From an uncultured Alphaproteobacteria bacterium (GTDB lineage: Bacteria > Pseudomonadota > Alphaproteobacteria > Micropepsales > Micropepsaceae), in NCBI GenBank assembly GCA_937942205.1, contig CALDFO010000443.1, positions 1 through 9,324 on the forward strand: a stretch of DNA of 9,324 nt. The letters run 5' to 3'. Every line of letters starts with the position of its first letter. Position 1 is the stretch's first letter. The notes under the pieces were generated by a model. That model was given only the letters and a program-made list of their open reading frames with translations, did no database searches and was not told the origin of the DNA. Shown here piece after piece: positions 1-6,356 of the stretch. Both the position numbers and the translations under genes were made by a program.

Positions 1-416
1 ACAACGAGGCCTGGGATTACTTCAAGGACATGGATGACGACGAAATCCAGAAGTTCCGGGAAGACGCGCTGACCGGCCACCGCCCGACCTGGCAGTTGGG
101 CAAGCGCGCGGCCAAGGCCCGGATGGGCCAAGCGCCGCTGGGCGCGGTGAATGACAGCCATGCGATGTTTGCAGAGGATGGCGATACCGCCACGGTGCGC
201 CGCCCGGAACGGCACCTGACGCGGCTCCAGACCATGGCCTTCGACACCATGCAGCTGGCCCATAACGCCACCTTGATCGAGATCAAGGCGCGGTATAAGG
301 AACTCGTAAAGCGTTTTCATCCCGACGCGAATGGCGGCGACCGGGGCGCGGAAGAACGGCTGAAACAGGTCATCAAGGCCTATGGTGTGTTGCGCGCCTC
401 CGGGTTGTTGTCCTGA
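1..416 (+). CDS. DnaJ-domain (J-domain) protein, 3' portion
   Basis: The gene is cut by the left edge; the frame is already open at base 3 (reading NEAWDYFKDMDDDEIQ), so the ATG at 30 is internal and not the start. About 137 C-terminal residues are visible. The segment TGHRPTWQLG near the left edge is typical of a family of short alphaproteobacterial J-domain proteins in which a conserved region precedes a C-terminal J domain. The J domain occupies the last 65 residues or so, with helix II (IKARYKELVKRF), the HPD loop that stimulates Hsp70 ATPase, and a helix III ending in KAYGVLRASG. There is no Gly/Phe-rich or zinc-finger region, so this is not DnaJ itself but a probable specialised DnaK co-chaperone. 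From memory it commonly sits just upstream of cobS in this class. Family assignment is secure; the client is unknown. Confidence 0.9.
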   Translation, partial: NEAWDYFKDMDDDEIQKFREDALTGHRPTWQLGKRAAKARMGQAPLGAVNDSHAMFAEDGDTATVRRPERHLTRLQTMAFDTMQLAHNATLIEIKARYKELVKRFHPDANGGDRGAEERLKQVIKAYGVLRASGLLS

Positions 417-493
417 AGCGGGCTTGGCGGCGTCCGTCCGCCGTCGCGCCGGCTTTCCGCAGGGCCGCCTTCTTCCTCCGAACATCCTGCGAC

Positions 494-516
494 CCGGATA
501 TTGTTGACCGGATATT
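494..516 (+). repeat. 9-bp direct repeat upstream of cobS
   Basis: CCGGATATT occurs at 494-502 and again at 508-516, a 14-base period, in the only AT-rich part of the 120-base gap before cobS. It ends 20 bases before the start codon. It could be a tandem protein-binding site overlapping the promoter, but I could not place a convincing -35/-10 pair around it, so a role is speculative. The rest of the gap (417-493) shows only GC-rich sequence with a short GGCGG/CCGCC inverted repeat. Confidence 0.35.
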
Positions 517-536
517 TTTGATAAGAGCGTTCCATC

Positions 537-1541
537 ATGAGCCCCCGTAGCGAACCCTTGGACGAAACCCTCGACGTTTCCGCCATGCCGGATACCACCG
601 TGGACGCGGCCGGCGTCTTCGGCATCAAGACCGGCATGAAAGTCCCCGCCTTCAAGAAGGGCGGCGAGCATGTGCCGGAGATCGATCCGGCCTATCGCTT
701 CGACCGCGAGACCACGCTGGCGATCCTGGCCGGTTTCGCCTTCAACCGCCGCGTCATGGTCCAGGGCTATCACGGCACCGGCAAGTCCACCCATATCGAG
801 CAGGTGGCGGCGCGGCTGAACTGGCCCTGTATCCGCATCAACCTGGACAGCCATGTCAGCCGCATCGACCTGATCGGCAAGGACGCCATCGTCCTGAAGG
901 ACGGCCAGCAGGTGACCGAATTCCGCGAGGGCCTGCTGCCCTGGGCCTTGCAGCGGCCGGTGGCGCTGGTATTCGACGAGTATGACGCCGGCCGCCCCGA
1001 TGTGATGTTCGTGATCCAGCGGGTGCTGGAAGTCTCCGGCCGCCTGACGCTGCTGGACCAGAACAAGGTGATCCACCCGCATCCGGCCTTCCGCCTGTTC
1101 TCGACCACCAACACCATCGGCCTGGGCGACACCACGGGCCTGTATCACGGCACCCAGCAGATCAACCAGGGCCAGATGGACCGCTGGAGCATCGTCACCA
1201 CCCTGAACTACCTGCCGCACGACGCCGAGGAGGAAATCGTGCTGGCCAAGGCGCCCGGCTACAACACGCCGGAAGGCCGCAAGACGGTGTCGGCGATGGT
1301 GCGGCTGGCCGACATGACCCGCAATGCCTTCATGGCGGGCGACCTGTCCACGGTGATGAGCCCGCGCACGGTCATCACCTGGGCGCAGAATGCCGAAATC
1401 TTCGGCGATGTCGGTTTCGCCTTCCGCCTCACCTTCCTCAACAAGTGCGACGAGCTGGAGCGCGCCTCGGTGGCGGAGTTCTATCAGCGCTGTTTCGGCG
1501 AGGAACTGCCGGAAAGCGCGGCGAAGGTGCTCGTTGCGTAG
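537..1541 (+). CDS. cobS: Cobaltochelatase AAA+ subunit CobS
   Basis: 334 residues, close to the usual length of CobS (about 330). CobS is the AAA+ ATPase of the aerobic CobN-CobS-CobT cobaltochelatase, which inserts Co(II) into hydrogenobyrinic acid a,c-diamide in the cytoplasm. Visible motifs: Walker [10 protein letters not shown] (residues 77-85), Walker B LVFDEYD (144-150), sensor 1 STTNT (189-193), a likely arginine finger in QMDRWS (R216) and sensor 2 in SPRT (R277). The N-terminal part with [10 protein letters not shown] is typical of CobS. The ATG at 537 agrees with the family N-terminus although no strong Shine-Dalgarno is visible. cobT follows 90 bases downstream. The last three codons and the stop codon lie inside a palindrome (1529-1549), so the final residues LVA may derive from a repeat insertion. 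No B12 riboswitch is recognisable in the 120 bases upstream. Confidence 0.96.
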   Translation: MSPRSEPLDETLDVSAMPDTTVDAAGVFGIKTGMKVPAFKKGGEHVPEIDPAYRFDRETTLAILAGFAFNRRVMVQGYHGTGKSTHIEQVAARLNWPCIRINLDSHVSRIDLIGKDAIVLKDGQQVTEFREGLLPWALQRPVALVFDEYDAGRPDVMFVIQRVLEVSGRLTLLDQNKVIHPHPAFRLFSTTNTIGLGDTTGLYHGTQQINQGQMDRWSIVTTLNYLPHDAEEEIVLAKAPGYNTPEGRKTVSAMVRLADMTRNAFMAGDLSTVMSPRTVITWAQNAEIFGDVGFAFRLTFLNKCDELERASVAEFYQRCFGEELPESAAKVLVA

Positions 1542-1614
1542 CAACGAGCATCCCCCGCGCATGCGGGGGATCCAGTTTGGAAACGAACTGGATGGCCCGG
1601 ACAAGCCGGGCCAT
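1529..1614. repeat. Mosaic palindromic repeat: four abutting hairpins between cobS and cobT
   Basis: Four perfect inverted repeats are packed end to end. Arms: 1529-1537/1541-1549 (GCTCGTTGC, 3-base loop, containing the cobS stop codon), 1550-1558/1563-1571 (ATCCCCCGC, 4-base loop), 1570-1577/1586-1593 (ATCCAGTT, 8-base loop) and 1592-1600/1606-1614 (ATGGCCCGG, 5-base loop). The arms share their terminal AT dinucleotides, so neighbouring hairpins overlap by two bases. The GGCCCGGACAAGCCGGGCC core resembles dispersed palindromic elements I recall from many alphaproteobacterial genomes, whose spurious translation often reads like GPDKPGHDE, as one frame does here. No U-tract follows, so it is unlikely to be an intrinsic terminator; it could stabilise the upstream mRNA or be a REP-like element. 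It ends 17 bases before cobT. Confidence 0.85.
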
Positions 1615-1631
1615 GACGAACTGAGACAGGA

Positions 1632-3467
1632 ATGACAAAACCGGAATCCCCCGCCGAACCGTTCAAGCGCGCCGTCTCGGTGGCGGTGCGGTCGCTGGCG
1701 GCCGAGCCGGAACTGGAAGTCAATTTCTCCAGCGAGCCGCCGGGCCTCAAGGGCCTGAAGGCCCGCCTGCCCTCGCCGCACCGCAATCTCTCGATCCAGG
1801 ACATCGCGCTGGTGCGCGGCACCGGCGACGCCTACGCGCTGCGCAAGGCCTATCACGAGGAAAAGACCCACGCGAAATTCCGTCCCCAGTCGCCCGAAGG
1901 CGCCGCCATCTTCGAGGCCGCCGAACAGGCGCGGGTGGAAGCCATCGGCGCGCTGGCCATGCAGGGCGTCAAACAGAACCTCGCCGCGGGCCTGGAACAG
2001 CGGCTGGTGGCGCGCGGCCTGGCCAAGGCCAAGACTCGTGACGAGGCTCCCATTGCCGATGTGATCGGGCTTCTGGTGCGCGAAAAGCTGACCGGCGAAA
2101 AGCCGCCCGCCGCCGTTGCCGCCGCCGTGGATCTGTGGCGTCCGCTGATCGAGGAAAAAGCCGGCGCCGACCTGTCCCGGCTGGAAGGGGCGCTGCGCGA
2201 CCAGCAGGCGTTCGCCCGGCTGACCCGCACGCTGCTGAACCATCTGGCCTATGGCGACCAGAATGACAGCGATACGGACTCCGACGACAAGGCGGAGGGC
2301 GAAAGCCCCGACGGCGAGAACGACCAGGGCGAGGACCAGGACGCCCAGCAGGACGGCGAATCCGCCGCCCGCGAAGCCGCCGCCGACAGCGAGGACGGCG
2401 AGGAGATGCAGTCGGACCAGGCATCGGAGGATGCCGAGGACCTGTCCGACGCCACCGAACCGGAGGACGGCGCCAAGCCGCAGCGCCGGGAAGCGCCGTT
2501 CAGCCATCAGGACGAATGGGGCTACCGGGTCTTCACCACCGAGTTCGACGAGGAAATCTCCGCCCCCGACCTGTGCGAGCAGGAAGAACTGGCGCGGCTG
2601 CGCTCCTTCCTGGACCATCAACTCTCCTCGATGCAGGGCGTGGTGTCGCGCCTGGCCAACAAGCTGCAGCGCCTGTTGATGGCGCAGCAGAACCGGCATT
2701 GGGAATACGACCTGGAGGAAGGGATGCTCGACGCCTCGCGGCTGCCGCGCATCGTGATGGACCCGATGTATCCTCTCTCCTTCAGGCGCGAAAAGGACAC
2801 CACCTTCCGCGACACCTGCGTGACGCTGCTGCTCGACAATTCCGGCTCGATGCGCGGCCGCCCCATCATGGTGGCGGCGATGTGCGCCGACATTCTGGGC
2901 CGCACCCTGGAACGGGTGGGCGTCAAGACCGAAATCCTGGGCTTCACCACCCGCGCCTGGAAAGGCGGCCAGAGCCGCGAGAAATGGCTGGCGGCGGGCA
3001 AGCCGCCCCAGCCGGGCCGCCTGAACGATCTGCGCCATATCGTCTACAAGGCCGCCGACGAGCCCTGGCGGCGGGCCAAGAAGAATCTGGGCCTGATGAT
3101 GCGCGAAGGCCTGCTGAAGGAAAATATCGACGGCGAGGCGCTGACCTGGGCGCACAACCGCATCATCGCCCGCCCCGAGCAGCGCAAGATTTTGATGGTG
3201 ATCTCCGACGGCGCGCCGGTGGACGATTCCACCCTGTCGGTGAATGCCGGAAACTATCTGGAACAGCATCTGCGCCGGGTGATCGAGGAGATCGAAACCC
3301 GCAGCAGCGTCGAACTGGCCGCCATCGGCATCGGCCATGACGTGACGCGCTATTACCGCAAAGCCGTCACCATCGTCGACGCCGAACAGTTGGGCGGGGC
3401 GATGACCGAGCAACTGACGGATTTGTTCGCGGAGGACGTGACGGCGAGGCGGCGGAAGCGGGCTTAG
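1632..3467 (+). CDS. cobT: Cobaltochelatase VWA subunit CobT
   Basis: 611 residues, near the usual CobT length (about 600-640). CobT pairs with CobS in the AAA+/VWA motor that drives CobN-dependent cobalt insertion into the corrin ring. The order is typical: an N-terminal CobT domain (1-205, including EVNFSSEPP), a strongly acidic low-complexity linker rich in D, E, S and Q (about 209-280), then a conserved region from [17 protein letters not shown] and a C-terminal von Willebrand A domain. The VWA domain carries the metal-dependent adhesion site DNSGSM (402-407) and a second conserved strand ISDGAP (524-529). The ATG at 1632 matches family N-termini; AGGA lies directly against it, an unusually short spacing, with GAG a little further up. 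The palindromic cluster lies in the leader. cobN is not in the window. Do not confuse it with the unrelated CobT phosphoribosyltransferase of other naming schemes. Confidence 0.96.
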   Translation: MTKPESPAEPFKRAVSVAVRSLAAEPELEVNFSSEPPGLKGLKARLPSPHRNLSIQDIALVRGTGDAYALRKAYHEEKTHAKFRPQSPEGAAIFEAAEQARVEAIGALAMQGVKQNLAAGLEQRLVARGLAKAKTRDEAPIADVIGLLVREKLTGEKPPAAVAAAVDLWRPLIEEKAGADLSRLEGALRDQQAFARLTRTLLNHLAYGDQNDSDTDSDDKAEGESPDGENDQGEDQDAQQDGESAAREAAADSEDGEEMQSDQASEDAEDLSDATEPEDGAKPQRREAPFSHQDEWGYRVFTTEFDEEISAPDLCEQEELARLRSFLDHQLSSMQGVVSRLANKLQRLLMAQQNRHWEYDLEEGMLDASRLPRIVMDPMYPLSFRREKDTTFRDTCVTLLLDNSGSMRGRPIMVAAMCADILGRTLERVGVKTEILGFTTRAWKGGQSREKWLAAGKPPQPGRLNDLRHIVYKAADEPWRRAKKNLGLMMREGLLKENIDGEALTWAHNRIIARPEQRKILMVISDGAPVDDSTLSVNAGNYLEQHLRRVIEEIETRSSVELAAIGIGHDVTRYYRKAVTIVDAEQLGGAMTEQLTDLFAEDVTARRRKRA

Positions 3468-3513
3468 GTTCTGTACTTGTGACGACAGCCCTCCGGCGGC
3501 TTACTCGGCATTC

Positions 3514-3558
3514 GAAACGATCCGCCGCACGACGCTGTCGCTAGCGACGGATCGTTTC
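3514..3558. repeat. 11-bp inverted repeat with an internal palindrome
   Basis: GAAACGATCCG (3514-3524) pairs perfectly with CGGATCGTTTC (3548-3558). The 23-base interior holds most of a 12-base perfect palindrome, GTCGCTAGCGAC (3537-3548). A small hairpin TTGGC-TTC-GCCAA (3560-3572) follows immediately. The nested layout resembles a mobile palindromic repeat unit. It lies between the ends of cobT and the convergent membrane-protein gene, and I see no gene in 3468-3622. Confidence 0.75.
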
Positions 3559-3590
3559 ATTGGCTTCGCCAAACACGCCTCGTTCGCCGC

Positions 3591-3629
3591 GTACTGAAGT
3601 TCGCAAAGTTCCTTTGCGAACTTCAGTAC
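3591..3629. repeat. 18-bp perfect hairpin at the end of the membrane-protein gene
   Basis: Bases 3591-3608 (GTACTGAAGTTCGCAAAG) are exactly complementary to 3612-3629, with a 3-base loop. The stop codon of the - strand membrane-protein gene (3623-3625) lies in one arm. Neither side has the run of T expected of an intrinsic terminator, but such a stem between two convergent genes could still end or protect both transcripts. It abuts the inverted-repeat cluster at 3514-3572 and may be part of the same composite element. Confidence 0.85.
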
Positions 3630-4399
3630 CCATTCATCCCATGCAGTGGACGCATCGCCGGGCGCAGCAGGTGATAGGGCGCCAGCAGCAGCACGCTCTC
3701 GCCGAAGAACAGCACGAAATGCACCAGCGCGGAGTCGGCCCAGGCCACCTCGGCCCCGCCCGCGAAGGCGGCCGGGTAATAGACGGCGCTGAACACCAGG
3801 CTGGCGGCGAAGGAGGCGGCCAGCGGCGCGCTCCACCAGCGCGGACCGCGGAAGGCGTCGAAGGCGATGATCGCCACATAGTTGGCCAGCAGGAAGGACA
3901 TGGTGAAGGCCACCGTGGCGCGCCAGCTCAGGGCCGGGGCTCCGGCGATCCAGTTGCTGATGTTCCAGGGATTGATCAGCGCCACCGCGATGATGATGCC
4001 CAGGCCGGCCACCAGCTGGCCGAAAGCATAGGGCGCGCCATAGCGGCGGTTGGTCAGATGCAGCGCCGTCCAGGCCAGCGGCAGGATCAGATCGCTGACC
4101 GCCAGCAGGGCGCGCTGGACCATCACCGGCGCTCCGGAGAGCCGCAGATAGGCGTCGGTATAGAGATAGGCCGCTCCCAGCAGCGTCACCAGCAGCGCCA
4201 CCGGCACGGCCAGGCGCGTGGAAATGCGGATAGGCCGGGCGTGGCGGGTCAGAAGGCCCGGAGCCTCGCCGCCATAGGCGCGGTCGCGGGGCGGCCAGAC
4301 GGCGTCTCCGCCCCGGCGCAGGCGGTAGGGGCCCTCATCGGCCTCCAGCGCCACCATGGGCGCGATATGCGCCCCATTGCGGTAATCATAGGCTCGCAC
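3623..4399 (-). CDS. Six-helix membrane protein, VUT/YhhQ (queuosine-precursor transporter)-like
   Basis: 258 residues from a GTG start, preceded by a G-rich Shine-Dalgarno (TCGGGGGT). Six hydrophobic segments are visible at about 63-80, 97-115, 127-143, 162-181, 191-212 and 224-245. TNRRYG (116-121), the ATVAFTMSFLLANYVAIIAFDAFRGPRWWSAPL stretch, taken in pieces (ATVAF at 161-165, RWWSAPL at 187-193), and a closing LLLAPYHLL resemble the VUT family, whose E. coli member YhhQ imports queuosine precursors. The match is distant: the acidic residue normally found in the LDVxVF and SDT-type helix motifs is absent here, so the substrate may differ. The first 60 residues form a hydrophilic extension not usual in the family; the true start could be internal. 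It is convergent with cobT and follows rpmB on the same strand, separated from it by a terminator. The gene is secure; the function is tentative. Confidence 0.6.
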   Translation of the reverse strand: MRAYDYRNGAHIAPMVALEADEGPYRLRRGGDAVWPPRDRAYGGEAPGLLTRHARPIRISTRLAVPVALLVTLLGAAYLYTDAYLRLSGAPVMVQRALLAVSDLILPLAWTALHLTNRRYGAPYAFGQLVAGLGIIIAVALINPWNISNWIAGAPALSWRATVAFTMSFLLANYVAIIAFDAFRGPRWWSAPLAASFAASLVFSAVYYPAAFAGGAEVAWADSALVHFVLFFGESVLLLAPYHLLRPAMRPLHGMNGY

Positions 4400-4416
4400 G
4401 ATACCCCCGACCCGCC

Positions 4417-4480
4417 CGGCATGTCACAATCCGGGACATTCCCATTGGTTTCGGGGTGGTTTCACGCAAGCGACATGCCG
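4417..4480. repeat. 9-bp inverted repeat upstream of the membrane-protein gene
   Basis: CGGCATGTC (4417-4425) and GACATGCCG (4472-4480) are perfect inverted copies separated by 46 bases, filling the space between the rpmB terminator and the GTG start at 4399. The spacing suits a pair of operator half-sites or a long-range leader stem. The promoter of the membrane-protein gene probably lies here, but no good -35/-10 pair is evident. Confidence 0.4.
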
Positions 4481-4481
4481 C

Positions 4482-4511
4482 AAACGAAAACGGGGCGCCT
4501 GCGCGCCCCGT
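4482..4511 (-). terminator. Intrinsic terminator of rpmB
   Basis: On the - strand, a 9-bp perfect stem (ACGGGGCGC/GCGCCCCGT, + positions 4490-4498 and 4503-4511) with a 4-base loop is followed by TTTTCGTTT. It starts 35 bases beyond the rpmB stop codon. This is a classic Rho-independent terminator and separates rpmB from the next gene. The opposite strand lacks a T-tract, so it acts in one direction. Confidence 0.87.
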
Positions 4512-4546
4512 GCCGTCAATCCGTCAGCGGATTATTGTTTGACCTG

Positions 4547-4840
4547 TCAGGCTGCTTTAACGGCAGCCTTCTTGGCAATCGCGCGCTTCAGGCGCAGCGC
4601 CTTGGGCGACAGCAGGCTGTCCTTGGTCTTGAGGATGAAGGGGTCCAGGCCGCCATTCTTGTCCACCGACCGCAGCGCGTTCATCGAAATGCGCAGCTTG
4701 TAGCTGTTGCCCAGCAGTTCGCTGGTCAGCGCGACGAGCTGGATGTTCGGACGATAGATCCGCTTGGTCTTGTTGTTGGCGTGGCTGACATTGTTGCCGA
4801 CCATCAAGCCTTTTCCGGTCAATTCGCAGCGGCGGGACAT
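4547..4840 (-). CDS. rpmB: Large-subunit ribosomal protein bL28
   Basis: 97 residues, a normal length for alphaproteobacterial bL28, a small basic protein of the 50S subunit. The family signature [11 protein letters not shown] opens the protein, followed by [14 protein letters not shown] (14-27), [17 protein letters not shown] and a Lys/Ala-rich C-terminal tail. The start is fixed by the N-terminal signature and by GGAAGAG six bases upstream. It is a single-gene transcription unit: a good sigma-70-like promoter lies about 58-86 bases upstream and an intrinsic terminator follows. Its leader can fold so that the Shine-Dalgarno is paired (see 4847-4892). Adjacency to cobST fits gene order I recall from other alphaproteobacteria. 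Confidence 0.97.
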   Translation of the reverse strand: MSRRCELTGKGLMVGNNVSHANNKTKRIYRPNIQLVALTSELLGNSYKLRISMNALRSVDKNGGLDPFILKTKDSLLSPKALRLKRAIAKKAAVKAA

Positions 4841-4846
4841 GGCTAA

Positions 4847-4892
4847 CTCTTCCGATTCTCGAGGTTTTCCGCGGTTTTTACCTCGGAAAGAG
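4847..4892 (-). promoter_or_regulatory. Structured rpmB 5' leader pairing the Shine-Dalgarno
   Basis: In the rpmB leader, CTCTTTCCGA (+ positions 4883-4892) can pair with TCGGAAGAG (4847-4855) over nine base pairs with a single bulged T. The second arm contains the Shine-Dalgarno GGAAGAG. Inside lies another perfect pair, CGAGGT/ACCTCG (4880-4885 and 4860-4865), partly competing with the outer stem, and TTTCCG can alternatively pair with the internal CGGAAA. The outer anti-Shine-Dalgarno begins almost exactly where transcription should start from the predicted promoter. This would allow translational control, possibly autoregulation; that role is inference. Confidence 0.5.
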
Positions 4893-4897
4893 CGGGG

Positions 4898-4926
4898 TTC
4901 ATAAGCAAAGCAGCCGCTTTGGTCAA
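4898..4926 (-). promoter_or_regulatory. Sigma-70-like promoter of rpmB
   Basis: On the - strand, TTGACC (4921-4926) and TATGAA (4898-4903) are separated by exactly 17 bases. Five of six -35 bases and four of six -10 bases match consensus. Transcription would start near 4891, leaving a leader of about 50 bases before the ATG at 4840. Confidence 0.65.
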
Positions 4927-4984
4927 GTCTGGCGGCGGCCGGCGCCCGCCCCCCGGCGCGGCGCGGGACGATTTCCCGTCATCC

Positions 4985-5011
4985 ACCGGTATTTTTTCCA
5001 TTTTTACCGGT
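4985..5011. repeat. 7-bp inverted repeat flanking T-runs, possible operator
   Basis: ACCGGTA (4985-4991) and TACCGGT (5005-5011) face each other across 13 bases that are almost all T on the + strand. The element ends three bases before the predicted -35 of the hydrolase gene, a position typical of a regulator site. It lies in the divergent gap between rpmB and the hydrolase; the rest of that gap upstream (4927-4984) is GC-rich with no clear feature. Confidence 0.4.
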
Positions 5012-5013
5012 TG

Positions 5014-5042
5014 TTGCCGGGGCTCCGCCTTCAAATGACAAT
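5014..5042 (+). promoter_or_regulatory. Candidate promoter of the alpha/beta-hydrolase gene
   Basis: TTGCCG (5014-5019) and GACAAT (5037-5042) have a 17-base spacer and four of six consensus matches each. A start near 5049 would give a leader of about 34 bases before the ATG at 5083. It is the best pair I can find in this gap. Confidence 0.42.
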
Positions 5043-5082
5043 CCTTCAACCCCGTGTCAGCCTTAGCCAAAGGGAGTCGCAA

Positions 5083-6078
5083 ATGCGGATCATGATTTCG
5101 GCGCTGCTGCTGGCGCTGCTGGCCCTGCCCGCCGCCGCCCAGACGGCGCCCGTCCCGGATGCCACCACCCATGCCACCCGCCTGGTCGCGGTGGACGACG
5201 GGGTGAGGCTGGAGGTGGTGGACTGGGGCGGCAGCGGCCGCCCCCTGGTGCTGTTGTCCGGGCTGAATGCGTCCGCCCATAACTTCGACGACCTGGCGCC
5301 GGCTCTGATCGCCAAATATCACGTTTATGGCATTACCCGGCGCGGCTATGGCGACTCCGACAAGCCCGATCCGGCGAGCGGCGATTATTCCGCGGACCGT
5401 CTCACCACGGATGTGCTGGCGGTCCTGGATGCGCTGAAGCTGGAAAAGCCGGTCATTGCGGGCCATTCCATCGCGGGTCAGGAACTCAGCGGCATCGCCG
5501 CGCGCGCCCCGGACCGTGTCGCCGGGCTGATCTATCTGGATGCCGGTTACGCCTATGCCTTTTATGTGCCCGGCGGCACCGTCCCGCTGGGCACCAACCT
5601 GGTCATCGCCGCCAATGACCTGCGTGAAAAGCTGGGACGCTTCCGGGCGGGCCCCGGCCAGCTCGACCTGGTGCCGCCCATCACCGAGATGCGCGCGGCG
5701 CTGGCGGACTTTGAGACGGATCTGACCGCCACCGAGGCCGAAGCAAGCCGCACCGGCCCGCTGCCCATGGGCCAGGATTCGCCGCAGGCCCGCATCGGCT
5801 TCGCCGTCATCAATGGCGGGCGCAAGTATGGCGCCAGCCCCCTGCCCATCCTGGCCTTGTTCGCCACCCTCGCCGTTCCGCAGAAGGCTTCACCGGCGCA
5901 GCGCGCCTTCATCGAGCGCCAGAACGCCGCCGGCAGGGTTCAGGCCGACGCCTTCGCCGCCGCCCATTCCGGGGCCCGCGTGGTGCACCTCCCCGAGGCC
6001 CAGCACACCATCTGGCGCTCCAACCGGGCCCAGGTGATCGGCGAAATCACCGCCTTTCTGGACGGGCTGCCCCGCTGA
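5083..6078 (+). CDS. Exported alpha/beta-hydrolase
   Basis: 331 residues from the ATG at 5083, chosen over an upstream TTG because AGGGAG lies six bases before it and a signal peptide follows directly: MRIM, a hydrophobic core, then PAAA|Q with likely cleavage after residue 19. The mature protein should be periplasmic or secreted. Fold landmarks: strand and oxyanion turn PLVLLSGLNAS (54-64), GITRRGYGDSDKP (83-95), the nucleophile elbow AGHSIAG with Ser129, strand AGLIYLDAGYAYAFY (147-161), a cap region, and the C-terminal AQHTIW with His308 as probable base. The elbow reads G-H-S-I-A, with Ala where Gly is usual. The strand ILALFATLAVPQ (256-267), which normally ends with the catalytic acid, has none, so Asp153 after the preceding strand is the candidate. 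Esterase, lipase or epoxide-hydrolase-like chemistry are all possible; the substrate is unknown. Confidence 0.88.
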   Translation: MRIMISALLLALLALPAAAQTAPVPDATTHATRLVAVDDGVRLEVVDWGGSGRPLVLLSGLNASAHNFDDLAPALIAKYHVYGITRRGYGDSDKPDPASGDYSADRLTTDVLAVLDALKLEKPVIAGHSIAGQELSGIAARAPDRVAGLIYLDAGYAYAFYVPGGTVPLGTNLVIAANDLREKLGRFRAGPGQLDLVPPITEMRAALADFETDLTATEAEASRTGPLPMGQDSPQARIGFAVINGGRKYGASPLPILALFATLAVPQKASPAQRAFIERQNAAGRVQADAFAAAHSGARVVHLPEAQHTIWRSNRAQVIGEITAFLDGLPR

Positions 6079-6356
6079 ACGCCGTTCATTTCGTCCGGCA
6101 CTTCGTCCGGGTACGGAATGGAGTCGCCGGGGCCGGACAAAGCGCCATTTCTCGGCCGGACTACCAGATATGGTGGGTAAAGCCGTGCGCGGACCATCGT
6201 AAATGTATGAGAACAAAGGCAGATATTGAATTGGTTAGTGATTCGGGCCGCGTTCGTTCCCATTTGGTTTCTATTCTTAATTGACCGTCCACAGCCGTCA
6301 TTTTTCCCTGCCCGGCGTCTCTTGCTTCATGGGCCCGCAGCCCCGATGAAGGGGTT
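6079..6356. other. 278-base intergenic region before the helicase gene
   Basis: No gene seen. The first part carries two direct repeats: TTCGTCCGG at 6090-6098 and 6102-6110, and GGCCGGAC at 6131-6138 and 6154-6161. Their cores GTCCGG and CCGGAC are complementary, so the transcript end of the hydrolase gene can fold in several ways, but no U-tract follows. Bases 6165-6310 are clearly more AT-rich than the surroundings and probably hold the helicase promoter; TTGACC at 6281-6286 is a possible -35 box without a convincing -10 partner. Confidence 0.5.
6339..6356 (+). promoter_or_regulatory. Hairpin over the helicase ribosome-binding site
   Basis: AGCCCC (6339-6344) can pair with GGGGTT (6351-6356), with one G-U wobble and a GATGAA loop, ending exactly at the ATG. 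The 3' arm and the end of the loop form the Shine-Dalgarno GAAGGGG. A closed hairpin would hide the ribosome-binding site. Function is inferred. Confidence 0.4.

Noticed and set aside
417..536. Cobalamin riboswitch before cobS
   Set aside because: The gap is only 120 bases and I see no B12-box-like sequence or fitting stem arrangement.
1390..1635. Possible small gene ending in a [18 protein letters not shown] peptide
   Set aside because: Mostly overlaps cobS in another frame and then translates the palindromic repeat; such peptides are typical false genes from dispersed repeats.
2249..2679. Open frames in other frames over the acidic linker of cobT
   Set aside because: The repetitive GAC/GAG-rich coding of the linker keeps alternative frames open by chance; their products are Pro/Arg/Thr or Ser-rich with no domains.
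3591..3629. Classical intrinsic terminator for cobT or the membrane-protein gene
   Set aside because: The stem is very strong, but neither direction has a following run of T; kept as a palindrome of uncertain role.
4400..4480. preQ1 riboswitch before the VUT-like gene
   Set aside because: No compact pseudoknot-like stem with an A-rich tail is visible; the long-spaced inverted repeat does not match that class.
3560..4846. 428-codon + strand open frame opposite the membrane-protein and rpmB genes
   Set aside because: It runs antisense through two genes on the other strand, is low-complexity (Q, R, G, H), and has no domain or proper start signal.
4843..5466. 207-codon - strand open frame over the rpmB upstream region and hydrolase 5' end
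   Set aside because: Overlaps the promoter gap and the signal-peptide coding region; sequence is low-complexity and unlike any family I know.
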